From: Adhaeribacter swui
Lineage (GTDB): Bacteria > Bacteroidota > Bacteroidia > Cytophagales > Hymenobacteraceae
Assembly (NCBI RefSeq): GCF_014217805.1
Contig: NZ_CP055156.1
Coordinates: 5,834,585 to 5,898,584 of the forward strand
Direction of reading: 5' to 3'
Length of the DNA: 64,000 nt
A model generated the notes under the pieces. It did not search any database. It was not told where the DNA came from and saw only the letters and a program-made list of their open reading frames with translations. The position numbers and the translations under genes were made by a program. The stretch's first letter is position 1. Every line of letters starts with the position of its first letter. This document shows positions 43,741-53,422 of the stretch, piece by piece.

Positions 43741-44937
43741 ATGGAAAACAAGCGAGATCCTTTTGCAAATGCCATCTTCATTATGAAGTACCTGCGCGGG
43801 GAATTAAATTCTTCGGAAGAGGAGGCAATAATAGGGTGGTTAAACCAGAGTAAAGCCAATACAGCCTTTCTTCAAACAATTCAAGATGAGGAGAAACTTA
43901 AGGCAGAGCTGGATTTTTATGCTTCGATTGATACCCAAAAGAATTGGCAGCAATTAGTAGAAAAATCGCAGCCGGAAAATAGAATTAGAAAGCTTTGGCC
44001 TAACCCATCCATTTTTAAATATGCGGCTGTCTTTCTGTTGGTTGCCTTGTCGTTTTTAGCAGTTTATGTAAGTAAAAAACAGCCCAACATAGCTTTACAT
44101 CCTGCTATTTCTGCTGAGTTACCAGAAATTAAACCCGGTAAGAACCAAGCCAAACTCACCCTGGCCGATGGCACCGAATTAATACTCGATGAAACCAAAG
44201 ATGGAATATTACGAGCTAACGACCAGATTAAAATAACCAAACTAAACGGCAGAGTAGTTTACCAATTTATGGGTAAGCCGGCTGCCGGTAGGGCTTTGGA
44301 ATACCATACTATTTCCACACCTAAAGGAGGACAATACCAGCTTTCTCTCCCGGATGGCACCCAGGTTTGGCTTAATGCTGCCTCTACTTTGCGATTTCCG
44401 GTAGCTTTTACCTCAAGCGAACGCCAAGTTACTTTAATCGGCGAAGGGTATTTTGAGGTAGCCAAAAATAAGAAACAACCTTTTAGAGTAACTGCCAACG
44501 CTATTATCGTGGAGGTGCTGGGTACCCACTTTAATGTTAAAGCTTACTCTGAGGAAGGTGTAACCAGAACCACTTTATTGGAAGGCTCGGTTAAAGTAAA
44601 CAAGGCCGCTGAGGGATTAATATTAAAACCAGGCTTCCAGGCCATAACAGACCAAGAAGCTAAAATAAAAACAACCACCGCTGATCTGGATCAGGTAATA
44701 GCCTGGAAAGAAGGTTATTTTCAGTTCGACAATGAAGATTTTAATGCTATAGTGCCCCAACTGGAAAGATGGTACGATGTAGAATTTACTTATCCGCCCA
44801 CCATTGGTTCCTGGAAATTTGCCGGTGCTATTCCGCGCAATACCAATCTTAACCAGGTACTACAAATGTTAGAATTATCCGGTTCAATTAAATTTAAGCA
44901 AGCAGGAAGGAGGATTATGGTAGAACCCAAAGAATAA
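43741..44937 (+). CDS. FecR-family anti-sigma factor
   Basis: A 398-residue inner-membrane regulator. The ATG at 43741 is chosen over the upstream TTG at 43702 because the protein then begins directly with the cytoplasmic sigma-binding part (DPFANAIFIMKYLRGELN). A membrane helix lies near residues 90-112 (YAAVFLLVALSFLAVYV). The periplasmic FecR domain follows (YHTISTPKGGQYQLSLPDG ... EGYFEVAKNKKQPFRV ... VLGTHFNVKAYSEE ... LLEGSVKV). The C-terminal DUF4974 (about 320-398) ends FKQAGRRIMVEPK and probably contacts the SusC STN domain. It lies between its sigma factor and the SusC gene. Confidence 0.92.
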   Translation: MENKRDPFANAIFIMKYLRGELNSSEEEAIIGWLNQSKANTAFLQTIQDEEKLKAELDFYASIDTQKNWQQLVEKSQPENRIRKLWPNPSIFKYAAVFLLVALSFLAVYVSKKQPNIALHPAISAELPEIKPGKNQAKLTLADGTELILDETKDGILRANDQIKITKLNGRVVYQFMGKPAAGRALEYHTISTPKGGQYQLSLPDGTQVWLNAASTLRFPVAFTSSERQVTLIGEGYFEVAKNKKQPFRVTANAIIVEVLGTHFNVKAYSEEGVTRTTLLEGSVKVNKAAEGLILKPGFQAITDQEAKIKTTTADLDQVIAWKEGYFQFDNEDFNAIVPQLERWYDVEFTYPPTIGSWKFAGAIPRNTNLNQVLQMLELSGSIKFKQAGRRIMVEPKE

Positions 44938-44963
44938 ATACGTTTTTCGGCTTAAAATAAAAA

Positions 44964-44991
44964 TACCGGTAGTGCGCCAACACCACCGGTA
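44964..44991 (+). promoter_or_regulatory. Hairpin between the anti-sigma and SusC genes
   Basis: TACCGGTAGTG and CACCACCGGTA pair with one bulge on each side around a 6-base loop. No T-run follows, so it is more likely an mRNA-processing or stability element that separates the regulatory genes from the transport genes than a terminator. Confidence 0.4.
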
Positions 44992-45057
44992 ATGAAAAGG
45001 CTGAATAAAAATACCTTAGCAAAAGAATACTAATACTTCACCTTAAAAAACAAATTT

Positions 45058-48000
45058 ATGCAATTAAATCGACTCTTTCAGAGTGGAACGCTTCCTTATT
45101 TCTATCCACCCAAACCATTTTTAATTATGAAGCTTGTTATTTTACTAACAGTTATCTGTCTGCAGGTAAGTGCTAGAGCAGTTTCACAACAAATCACCAT
45201 TTCGGAGAATAATATTTCTTTAGAAAAGGTATTTAAATCATTACGGAAGCAAACCAACTATTCTTTTTTCTACAAAGTTGATTTACTACAAAAAGCCCGG
45301 CCAGTAAATCTGCACCTTAAAGAAGTAACCTTGGAAGAAGCTTTAGAAAAATGCTTCGAAAACCAACCCTTTACTTATGAAATTTTAAATAAAACGGTTG
45401 TAATCAAACCCAAAGAAGTAAGTAAACCTGAAACCCAAAATTCAGCCTCTAAAGCCAGTGTAGATGTAACCCTTACCGGAAAAGTAACTTCCGAGTCTGG
45501 GGAGCCTTTAATTGGGGTAACGGTAGTGCTAAAAGGCACCTCCACAGGAAGCAGTACGGATGTTTCTGGCAATTACTCGTTAGTTGTACCTGATAATAAG
45601 GGCACTCTGGTTTTCTCTTACATTGGTTTTCTATCGAAAGAAGTTGTTATAGGTAATGCAACTACCCTTAATGTAACATTAGCCCCGGATGTAAAAGCTT
45701 TAAGCGAGGTGGTAGTAGTTGGTTATGGTACAGTAGAAAAGAAAGAAATAACGGGAGCTGTTAGTAGCGTAAGTGGCAACGAAATAAAAAATATGCCAGT
45801 TAGAAGTGCTTCTGATGCCCTGCAGGGAAAAGCAGCTGGTGTAATGGTAACGCAAAGCAGTGGCAGCCCAGGCTCTATGGGCGTTGTTCGCATTAGAGGT
45901 ATTGGTTCTGTAAACGGCAGTAATGATCCTTTATATCTGGTAGATGGGTTACCACAAAGTAGCATTGGGTGGTTAAACCCTAATGATATTGAATCGATGG
46001 ACATTCATAAAGATGCCTCGGCCGCAGCTATTTATGGCTCCCGGGCATCGAATGGGGTAGTTATTATCACAACAAAAAGAGGAAGCAAAACAGAGCGTCC
46101 AATAAGTGTTTCGTATGATGCTTATTATGGATTTCAATCGGCATGGAAAAGGCCGCACATGCTTAATGCTGAAGAATTTATAGAATATAAAAACCGGGCT
46201 GCTCAGGCAGTAAATGCGCCGCTTCCTTCTCATTTTTCTACTCCGGCCCGCATTGATGAAGTATTACGTTTTGTTAATGCCAACTCAGGTCCTGGTGGCA
46301 ACGATTGGTGGGCAAAAATTATTGACAACCAAGCGCCCTTGCAAAACCATAACCTTTCTTTTTCTGGCGGCAGTAAAAATCTAGGCTATTCTTCTTCTTT
46401 AGGCTACATGGACCAGAAAGGTATTGTAAAGGGCTCCGATTATAACCGGATTTCCTGGCGTACTAATCTGGATGCCCAGTTATCAGAAAGAATAAAGTTC
46501 GGTACTAACTTCGCTATAGTTTATGAAAGCCGCCGGAATATTGATGAGAACAACCCTTATACGGGTACCATCTTTAGTGCAATGACTGCTGATCCAATCA
46601 CTCCGGTTTATCGCAATAATTTAAAAGAGGTGCCCTCTTTCATGGAAAACATTCTGGATGGGTACGAGGCCAATAACCCATTCTCACAGTATGCCGGGGT
46701 TTTATACTCCAACAAACCTAACCCGGTGGCTCAGATAGAAAGAATGCGCCAAAGCATTTGGGAAGGAATTAACTTTAAAGGTGGGGCCAATGCAGAATTT
46801 AAAATTCTGGATCCGCTGGCTTTTCGAAGTAATTTTGGTTTAGATATCCGGCGGGATTTATCTCGCGGATTTACGCCCCGCTACGATTTAGATCCGGAAG
46901 AGAGAAGCGTTTTAAATTCAATTAGTAATTATTCCTGGTGGACCAATTACTTTATTTGGGAAAACACCTTAACCTTCGACCGAACCTGGGGAAACCATCA
47001 TGTGACAGCTTTAGCCGGTGGGTCAGCAGAACTTACCAAGGCCTTAGAATACGGAGCCTCCAAGCAAGGTTTAGTGAATAACGACGAAGATATGCGCATC
47101 ATAAATGCCGCAACTATCAACCCGGGCGCATCTGGGTTTTCCGGATCTAATTCCCTGGCTTCTTACTTTGGTCGTATTAGTTACAATTTTGCTGATAGAT
47201 ACATTTTAACCGCTAATATTCGTCGCGATGGCACTTCCCGATTTGCTAAAGAGAACCGCTGGGGCACCTTCCCCTCCGTTTCCGGAGCCTGGCGGTTTAC
47301 GGAAGAAGAGTTTTTACAAGCTGTAATCCCAGCCTGGTTTAACAGCGGGAAATTAAGAGGCAGTTATGGCTTAATTGGCAACCAGAATATTGGGAGCGGA
47401 GCCTATCTTTCTACATACGGAAATACCAGCCGCTATTTATTTGGCGATGTTAATACGGCTTATTTAGGCGCCGGTCGCACCTCTATTGGTAACCCTAACT
47501 TACAGTGGGAAACATCTAAACAGGCCGATATTGGTTTAGAATTAGATTTCCTGAACGGAAAAATCGGGTTTGTGGCCGATTACTTTAACAAGCAAGTAGA
47601 TGACATGCTGATGATTGTACCACTGCCTACTACCATGGGCTATCCTAATTTCCCGTGGTCGAACGCTGGAAGTATGGTTAACAAAGGTTGGGAGTTCCAG
47701 ATATCTCATAAAAATAAATTAGGCGCCTTTAATTATAGCGTGCTGGCCAACATTTCTACGTTCAAGAATGAGGTACTTACATTAGGAGGTGGTGAACCCA
47801 TCTACTCCACTGCCCATTTAGGAGAAACCATAACCAAAACCGAAGAAGGCATGCCGGTGGGTTATTATTTTGGTTGGCTTACCGATGGCATTTTTCAGAC
47901 CCAGGAAGAAGTAAACAATAGTCCGCAAAAAGGTCTTTCTACTCCCGGTGACCTGCGCTTTAAAGATATAAATGGTACCGATGCCAACGGCCGGATAATA

Positions 48001-48552
48001 CCCGGGCCAGATGGTATCTTAAATGCCAGTGACCGGACTTTGATCGGCAACCCTTGGCCAGATTTTGTGTATGGCCTTACCTTAAATGCAGCTTATAAAG
48101 GCTTCGATGTCAATTTATTTTTCCAAGGTTCGCAGGGTAATGATGTCATGAATATTCTGCGATACGATACCGAAGCAGGTACTGGCTGGTATAATGCGCC
48201 TAAGGGATTTCTGGACAAAGCTTGGAATGGCCCTGGTAGTACGAACGAACACTATAAGGTTTCTCAGAATGCAGGACTTAACACCAATGTGTCGAATTAT
48301 TTTGTTGAAGATGGTTCTTACCTGCGTTTAAAGAATATTCAGATCGGCTATAACCTGCCCGCAAAGTGGCTTAACCAAGCAAGAGACCAACAACTCCGGT
48401 TTTTTGTGGGCGCTCAGAACTTGTTAACCTTTACCAAATACTCCGGGTTAGACCCCGAAATCGGGTCTTATGATCCAAAGCTTACCGGCATCGATCAAGG
48501 GTATTATCCACAAGCCAGAACGTTTATGTTCGGGGTAAATGCTAAATTTTAA
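45058..48552 (+). CDS. SusC-family TonB-dependent transporter with STN signalling domain
   Basis: A 1164-residue outer-membrane transporter. The long N-terminus before the hydrophobic stretch (MKLVILLTVICLQVSARA, from residue 24) is usual in this branch, so the start at 45058 is kept; 45127 is an alternative. Residues about 45-110 form the STN domain (ENNISLEKVFKSLRKQT, FFYKVDLL, VTLEEALEKCFENQPFTY). A carboxypeptidase-D-like domain (about 135-215), TonB box (SEVVVVGYGTVEKKEITG), plug (VRIRGIGSVNGSNDPLYLVD) and barrel follow. The STN domain ties it to FecR and the sigma factor just upstream. It is co-transcribed with the SusD gene 26 bases downstream. Confidence 0.95.
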   Translation: MQLNRLFQSGTLPYFYPPKPFLIMKLVILLTVICLQVSARAVSQQITISENNISLEKVFKSLRKQTNYSFFYKVDLLQKARPVNLHLKEVTLEEALEKCFENQPFTYEILNKTVVIKPKEVSKPETQNSASKASVDVTLTGKVTSESGEPLIGVTVVLKGTSTGSSTDVSGNYSLVVPDNKGTLVFSYIGFLSKEVVIGNATTLNVTLAPDVKALSEVVVVGYGTVEKKEITGAVSSVSGNEIKNMPVRSASDALQGKAAGVMVTQSSGSPGSMGVVRIRGIGSVNGSNDPLYLVDGLPQSSIGWLNPNDIESMDIHKDASAAAIYGSRASNGVVIITTKRGSKTERPISVSYDAYYGFQSAWKRPHMLNAEEFIEYKNRAAQAVNAPLPSHFSTPARIDEVLRFVNANSGPGGNDWWAKIIDNQAPLQNHNLSFSGGSKNLGYSSSLGYMDQKGIVKGSDYNRISWRTNLDAQLSERIKFGTNFAIVYESRRNIDENNPYTGTIFSAMTADPITPVYRNNLKEVPSFMENILDGYEANNPFSQYAGVLYSNKPNPVAQIERMRQSIWEGINFKGGANAEFKILDPLAFRSNFGLDIRRDLSRGFTPRYDLDPEERSVLNSISNYSWWTNYFIWENTLTFDRTWGNHHVTALAGGSAELTKALEYGASKQGLVNNDEDMRIINAATINPGASGFSGSNSLASYFGRISYNFADRYILTANIRRDGTSRFAKENRWGTFPSVSGAWRFTEEEFLQAVIPAWFNSGKLRGSYGLIGNQNIGSGAYLSTYGNTSRYLFGDVNTAYLGAGRTSIGNPNLQWETSKQADIGLELDFLNGKIGFVADYFNKQVDDMLMIVPLPTTMGYPNFPWSNAGSMVNKGWEFQISHKNKLGAFNYSVLANISTFKNEVLTLGGGEPIYSTAHLGETITKTEEGMPVGYYFGWLTDGIFQTQEEVNNSPQKGLSTPGDLRFKDINGTDANGRIIPGPDGILNASDRTLIGNPWPDFVYGLTLNAAYKGFDVNLFFQGSQGNDVMNILRYDTEAGTGWYNAPKGFLDKAWNGPGSTNEHYKVSQNAGLNTNVSNYFVEDGSYLRLKNIQIGYNLPAKWLNQARDQQLRFFVGAQNLLTFTKYSGLDPEIGSYDPKLTGIDQGYYPQARTFMFGVNAKF

Positions 48553-48578
48553 AAATTTTTAAAATTAGGAATATCGTT

Positions 48579-50177
48579 ATGAAAAAGCTGACATATATAA
48601 TAACCTTATGTTTTTCTTTAGTCTGGACTGCATGTTCAGACGACTTTCTGGATCAACCACCTCTGGGTAATCAAACAGATGAAAATTTTTATTCTTCATC
48701 CGATGCAGGCTATAAAACATTGCTTAATGTTTACTTGGGTTTTTATGATTTTTGGGGATATCAGGCGGCCCGGGCTGAATTAGGCAATATGGCCACCGAT
48801 GATAGTGACAAAGGCGGCTCTGATGCAGGAGACAGGCCATTTGTAACAGACCTGGGCTTTGGGCGCGCCTTATCTAATAACGAAACCCTGCAAGGTTTTT
48901 GGGCTGCGTGCTACAAAGCTATCGGAAATAGCAACATTGCCTTAGAAAAGCTAACCGTTACCCCGCTCCTGGATGCGCAAGGCAACCCATTAGCGGAAGA
49001 AGTAAAGCAACGCTATTTAGCAGAAATTCGGTTTTTAAGAGCTTACTTTTATTTAGATTTAGTCCGGACTTTTGGTGGTGTTCCTTTAATAACAAAAACC
49101 TTATTAGTAGAAGACAGAACTTCGATTAAACGGGCTACGGCCGAAGAAGTATTTGCTTTTATTGATGAAGAGTTAACAGCTGTTGCGAATGAGCCAAACT
49201 TACCTTCCAGTAACGCAATACCTGCTTCAGAACTAGGAAGGGTTACTAAAGAAGCAGTTTGGGCCTTACAAGCCAGAGCTTATTTGTTTTTTGCAAAAGA
49301 TAATAAGGACTTATACCCCAAAGCAAAAGATGCGGCTAAAAAAGTAATAGATTCTAAAGCATTTGCATTACATCCGCAGTACCAAGAAATATTTTTACAG
49401 GACGGGTACAAAACCAAAGAAGCTGTTTTTTCCATTATAATGGGCGATAATCCGGCTGCATTTATTTATGGCAGCACCATTCCCGTTTATACTTCGCCGC
49501 GTGGCACCACTGGTGGCTGGGGATTTGATGTACCAACGCAAGACTTAGTGAATGAGTTTGAGGAAGGCGATCCGCGTTTATTATACTCGGTACTAAGTCA
49601 GGGAGATATTTTCCCCAAAAGCGGTTCCGGACAGGAAGTTTTAGACTTTTCTGCTTATCCTAACAACGGTTACCATAACCGCAAGGTTTATCTTCCGGAG
49701 TCACGGCGTGGTCAGGGTTGGGGAAACGATGCCTGGACGTATCATCCAATCCGGTACGCCGATGTATTATTAATGTATGCGGAGGCTTTGATAGAAAGTG
49801 GCGGAGACAGACAAGAAGCCGCTAATTACATAAACATGGTTAGACAACGCGCCAGTAATTCCCGCAGAGAAGATGTAGAAGCCATTAAACGCTTAATAGA
49901 AATACCCAATGTACCCTTGGCCGAGGTTAAAGTTTCTGATGATTTGCAGAAAGCTTTACGCCATGAAAGAAGAGTGGAGCTGGCGTTAGAATATCACCGG
50001 TTATATGACCTTATCCGATGGGGATTATTGGCCAAAACCATGAATGAATATTCCAACAAACCTGGTTCTAATGGGAAAGGCGCTAATTTCAAGAAAGGAA
50101 TAAATGAAGTGTTTCCTATTCCCCAAATTGAAATAGAACGTTCGGGAGGATCTATCGTGCAAAACCCGGGTTATTAA
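48579..50177 (+). CDS. RagB/SusD-family nutrient-binding lipoprotein
   Basis: A 532-residue outer-membrane lipoprotein (signal LTYIITLCFSLVWTACS, Cys19) beginning SDDFLDQPPLG, the classic RagB/SusD start. The TPR-like helical core includes YLAEIRFLRAYFYLDLVRTF with GGVPL, and the C-terminus has YADVLLMYAEALIESGGDRQ, RHERRVELALEYHRLYDLIR and INEVFPIPQIEIE. It forms the lid on the SusC gene product encoded immediately upstream. It differs in subfamily from the other SusD in this window (1133-2659), so the two systems probably take different substrates. Confidence 0.95.
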   Translation: MKKLTYIITLCFSLVWTACSDDFLDQPPLGNQTDENFYSSSDAGYKTLLNVYLGFYDFWGYQAARAELGNMATDDSDKGGSDAGDRPFVTDLGFGRALSNNETLQGFWAACYKAIGNSNIALEKLTVTPLLDAQGNPLAEEVKQRYLAEIRFLRAYFYLDLVRTFGGVPLITKTLLVEDRTSIKRATAEEVFAFIDEELTAVANEPNLPSSNAIPASELGRVTKEAVWALQARAYLFFAKDNKDLYPKAKDAAKKVIDSKAFALHPQYQEIFLQDGYKTKEAVFSIIMGDNPAAFIYGSTIPVYTSPRGTTGGWGFDVPTQDLVNEFEEGDPRLLYSVLSQGDIFPKSGSGQEVLDFSAYPNNGYHNRKVYLPESRRGQGWGNDAWTYHPIRYADVLLMYAEALIESGGDRQEAANYINMVRQRASNSRREDVEAIKRLIEIPNVPLAEVKVSDDLQKALRHERRVELALEYHRLYDLIRWGLLAKTMNEYSNKPGSNGKGANFKKGINEVFPIPQIEIERSGGSIVQNPGY

Positions 50178-50294
50178 CCCTCCCATGTAGCTGCCTGAGG
50201 ATAAGGAGAGAAAATTTTATATTATTTCTTCTTATCCTTGGGTATAGCTTACTATTTTTAAAAGCATCTATTAGCAGCAGTTTATTAACTTAAT

Positions 50295-53200
50295 ATGAAA
50301 TTAAGTCTTATTATTGTATCCTTATTTATTTGCCTTTCCGCGTGTAATTCCACCTCTAAACGTTCGAAAACGAATATACTTCTACATACAGAAGCGGGCG
50401 GAGCAAAATTTGAAAAATCGTTATCACAGACCGTTGAAAAAGCAGGCTGGCACTATACCAAGGCACCTGATTTAAATTATTTTCAAGAAGATTCGCTCCA
50501 GCAATACAGCAGTATTTTTGTTGACTTTTCTACTCTTAATAAATTAGATTATAAAGCAATAAATGCCTTAAAGCGCTATTTAGAAGCCGAAGGGGGAGGA
50601 ATTGTGGCGATAAAGGATACCTTGCTCACCCAAAAAGAATGGCCTTGGCTCCAAGCCTGGAACGAGTTGCCTACTGGAGTAGACCAGAAACAAGATGCAG
50701 GAAATTTAAAAATTTTAAATCAGGATTTTACCGGCGATGATTTACAAAAGTCTTTGGCCTACGCAATTGGCAATAATAGATTGCCTGATTACAGTAAAGC
50801 TACTACGCTGGCAGTACCAGAGGCAAGTCGATATACGTATCAGGTATTAGCCCAAGGTTTAGACGAACCCATGCAGTTGGCAATACTTCCTAATAACGAT
50901 GTTTTGTTTGTAGAGCGGAAAGGGGCAGTTAAACTTTACAGTGCTACAAAAAACCAAACCGAGACAATAGCAAATTTTGATGTATTTAGTGGTATTGAGG
51001 ATGGTTTGTTAGGCGCAGCACTTGACCCGGATTTTAAAAATAATAATTGGGTTTACTTTTATTATGCAGTAGCCGGAGATAAAGCTATTAACCGTTTATC
51101 CCGGATGGAGTTAAAAGAAGGTAATCTGCTGCGAGCTACTGAAAAAACCTTATTAGAAATTCCTACCCAAAGGCAATACTGCTGCCATTCTGCGGGATAC
51201 ATTCAATTTGGCCCCGATGGTTTGCTCTATCTTTCTACGGGAGATAATACCAATGCCGAAGAAACGGAAGGCTACATTCCCATTGATGAGCGCCCCGGAA
51301 GAGCCCTGGCCGATGACCAGGCAACAGCTGCCAATAGTAATGATTTAAGAGGAAAGATATTAAGAATAAAGCCAGAGCCAAACGGCACCTACTCCATTCC
51401 GGAAGGTAATTTATTTCCTAAAGGAACACCGAAGACCAGACCCGAAATTTATACCATGGGCCATCGTAATCCATACCGTTTTACCGTGGACATGAAAAAC
51501 AACTATGTTTATTGGGGCGATATAGGTCCCGATACCAAAGTACCCTCTTCGGAAGGGACATTGAGTTTTGATGAAGTAAACCAGGCTAGAAAACCAGGCT
51601 TTTTCGGTTGGCCTTATTTCTTAGGCAACAACGAGGCCTTTCCTTATTACGACTTTGCCACCAAGAAAGAAGGCCCTAAGTTCAATCCTTCCGTACCAAT
51701 TAATAACTCTCCTAATAATACCGGCATTAAAAATCTACCACCCGCCCAACCAGCCATGATTTGGTACGGAGATGGCAATTCAAAAAAATTTCCTTTGGTG
51801 GGTAAAGGAGGTGAAAGTGCCATGGCTGGCCCGGTTTATTATTCTGATTTATTTGCGGATGCACCATTTAAGTTGCCCCCCTATTATGATGAAAAGCTTA
51901 TTATCTATGATTGGGTAAGGCGCTGGTTTATGGCTGTAACCTTTGATAAAGATAAAAACTTTTTACGTATGGAGCCATTCCTGGATCATCTTCCGTTTAA
52001 TGCTCCCACTGATATAAAGTTTGCAACGGATGGTGCCATCTATATTCTGGAGTATGGAACAAATTGGTTTGCCAAGAACACAGATGCACAACTAATCCGA
52101 ATTGAATATTCTGAAGGAAATCGTAAGCCCTTAGCCAAAATAAATACCAGTAATTTGTATGGAGCAGCTCCTTTCAAATTGCAACTTTCTGCTGCTGATT
52201 CCAAGGATTTTGATAAAGAGGATTCTTTAGAATACAAATGGTTAATAGAAGGAAAAGAATTAAAAGGAGAAAATATTTCGCACACCTTTAATAAACCAGG
52301 CGTTTACAAGGTGGCTTTAACCGTAACCGACAATCATGAAGAAACCGGCACCTCGAATGTAGAAATTAAAGTGGGCAATGCTCCACCAGTTGTTGATATT
52401 ATAACAGCCGCTAATCAGAGTTTTTACTGGAACAATACTGTATTAGACTATAAAGTACAAGTAAGCGATAAAGAAGATCAACGGATAGATACTAGTAAAG
52501 TTAATATTAGTTTAAATTTCCTCCCCCGCGGAAAAGATATTGCAGTTGCTTTGACCAATCCGCAAACTTCCAATAACCTGCAATTTGTTAAAGGCCAGTA
52601 TTTATTAAATAATCTGGATTGTAAAGCGTGTCATTCTGTAAATCAGGTATCAGTAGGACCTGCCTATTCTGCTATTGCAGCAAGGTATACTGGAAAGGCG
52701 GAAATGGTTGATAAATTAGCGCAAAAAGTTATAAAAGGCGGAAGTGGTAACTGGGGCAAAAGAATGATGTCTTCGCATCCGGATTTGGCGGCTGAAGATG
52801 CCAAAGAAATCGTGAACTATATCCTGTCCTTAAACCAGGGCAATCAATCACTCCCGATGCAGGGAGCCGTGACACTGAAAGACCATCTTGGCAAAGGTAA
52901 TGAGGGCTCTTATCTATTAATGGCCAATTATACCGATAAAGGCGCAAATAAAATAGAACCGCTTTCGGCACGCAGTTATATAACCTTACGCAATCCTTTG
53001 GTGCAAATTGAAGATTATGATGGCGGTAATATTACCCTCAGAACGGTTACTACCGAATTTCTCACTTACTCCAGTGTACGGCATGGGAATTTTGTAAAAT
53101 TTAATCAAATAGATTTTACAAACCTGAAGAATATAAAATACCGGTTGTTTAAACGAGGCGTTGGTGGAAAAATTGAAGTACGTTTAGGTAAAATAGATGG

Positions 53201-53384
53201 ACCTCTTGTGAGTACAATTTCTATTCCGGCGGGTCAGGCAGCCGATGAAAAAACTGGATGGACCGAAATGGTAGCTTCTTTAAAAGAGACAAAAGGAAAA
53301 CATGATCTATTTTTAATTTTTGCTAAAGAGAAGGACACTTCAAGCAATCTCTTCGACATCGACTGGCTTTATTTTTCTAATTAA
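50295..53384 (+). CDS. Multidomain lipoprotein: ThuA-like, PQQ sugar dehydrogenase, PKD, cytochrome c, CBM-like
   Basis: A 1029-residue lipoprotein (LSAC, Cys17). Residues about 25-180 look like a shortened ThuA-type domain (YSSIFVDFSTLNKLDYKAIN, YLEAEGGGIVAIKD). About 190-610 is a soluble-glucose-dehydrogenase-type beta-propeller (LAILPNNDVLFVERKGAVKL, FGPDGLLYLSTGDNT, TMGHRNPYRFTVD). About 620-700 is a PKD domain. About 765-860 is a c-type cytochrome with haem site CKACH (Cys776-His780) and a probable Met ligand in RMMSSHPDL. The last about 150 residues are CBM6-like (QIEDYDGGNITLR ... NLFDIDWLYFS). Likely periplasmic oxidation of a sugar or polyol, with electrons leaving through the attached cytochrome. 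Fourth of the transport genes after SusD. Confidence 0.88.
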   Translation: MKLSLIIVSLFICLSACNSTSKRSKTNILLHTEAGGAKFEKSLSQTVEKAGWHYTKAPDLNYFQEDSLQQYSSIFVDFSTLNKLDYKAINALKRYLEAEGGGIVAIKDTLLTQKEWPWLQAWNELPTGVDQKQDAGNLKILNQDFTGDDLQKSLAYAIGNNRLPDYSKATTLAVPEASRYTYQVLAQGLDEPMQLAILPNNDVLFVERKGAVKLYSATKNQTETIANFDVFSGIEDGLLGAALDPDFKNNNWVYFYYAVAGDKAINRLSRMELKEGNLLRATEKTLLEIPTQRQYCCHSAGYIQFGPDGLLYLSTGDNTNAEETEGYIPIDERPGRALADDQATAANSNDLRGKILRIKPEPNGTYSIPEGNLFPKGTPKTRPEIYTMGHRNPYRFTVDMKNNYVYWGDIGPDTKVPSSEGTLSFDEVNQARKPGFFGWPYFLGNNEAFPYYDFATKKEGPKFNPSVPINNSPNNTGIKNLPPAQPAMIWYGDGNSKKFPLVGKGGESAMAGPVYYSDLFADAPFKLPPYYDEKLIIYDWVRRWFMAVTFDKDKNFLRMEPFLDHLPFNAPTDIKFATDGAIYILEYGTNWFAKNTDAQLIRIEYSEGNRKPLAKINTSNLYGAAPFKLQLSAADSKDFDKEDSLEYKWLIEGKELKGENISHTFNKPGVYKVALTVTDNHEETGTSNVEIKVGNAPPVVDIITAANQSFYWNNTVLDYKVQVSDKEDQRIDTSKVNISLNFLPRGKDIAVALTNPQTSNNLQFVKGQYLLNNLDCKACHSVNQVSVGPAYSAIAARYTGKAEMVDKLAQKVIKGGSGNWGKRMMSSHPDLAAEDAKEIVNYILSLNQGNQSLPMQGAVTLKDHLGKGNEGSYLLMANYTDKGANKIEPLSARSYITLRNPLVQIEDYDGGNITLRTVTTEFLTYSSVRHGNFVKFNQIDFTNLKNIKYRLFKRGVGGKIEVRLGKIDGPLVSTISIPAGQAADEKTGWTEMVASLKETKGKHDLFLIFAKEKDTSSNLFDIDWLYFSN

Positions 53385-53422
53385 GAGTAAACGGCTGTTT
53401 TTCTATCCTCTAAAAATAGATT

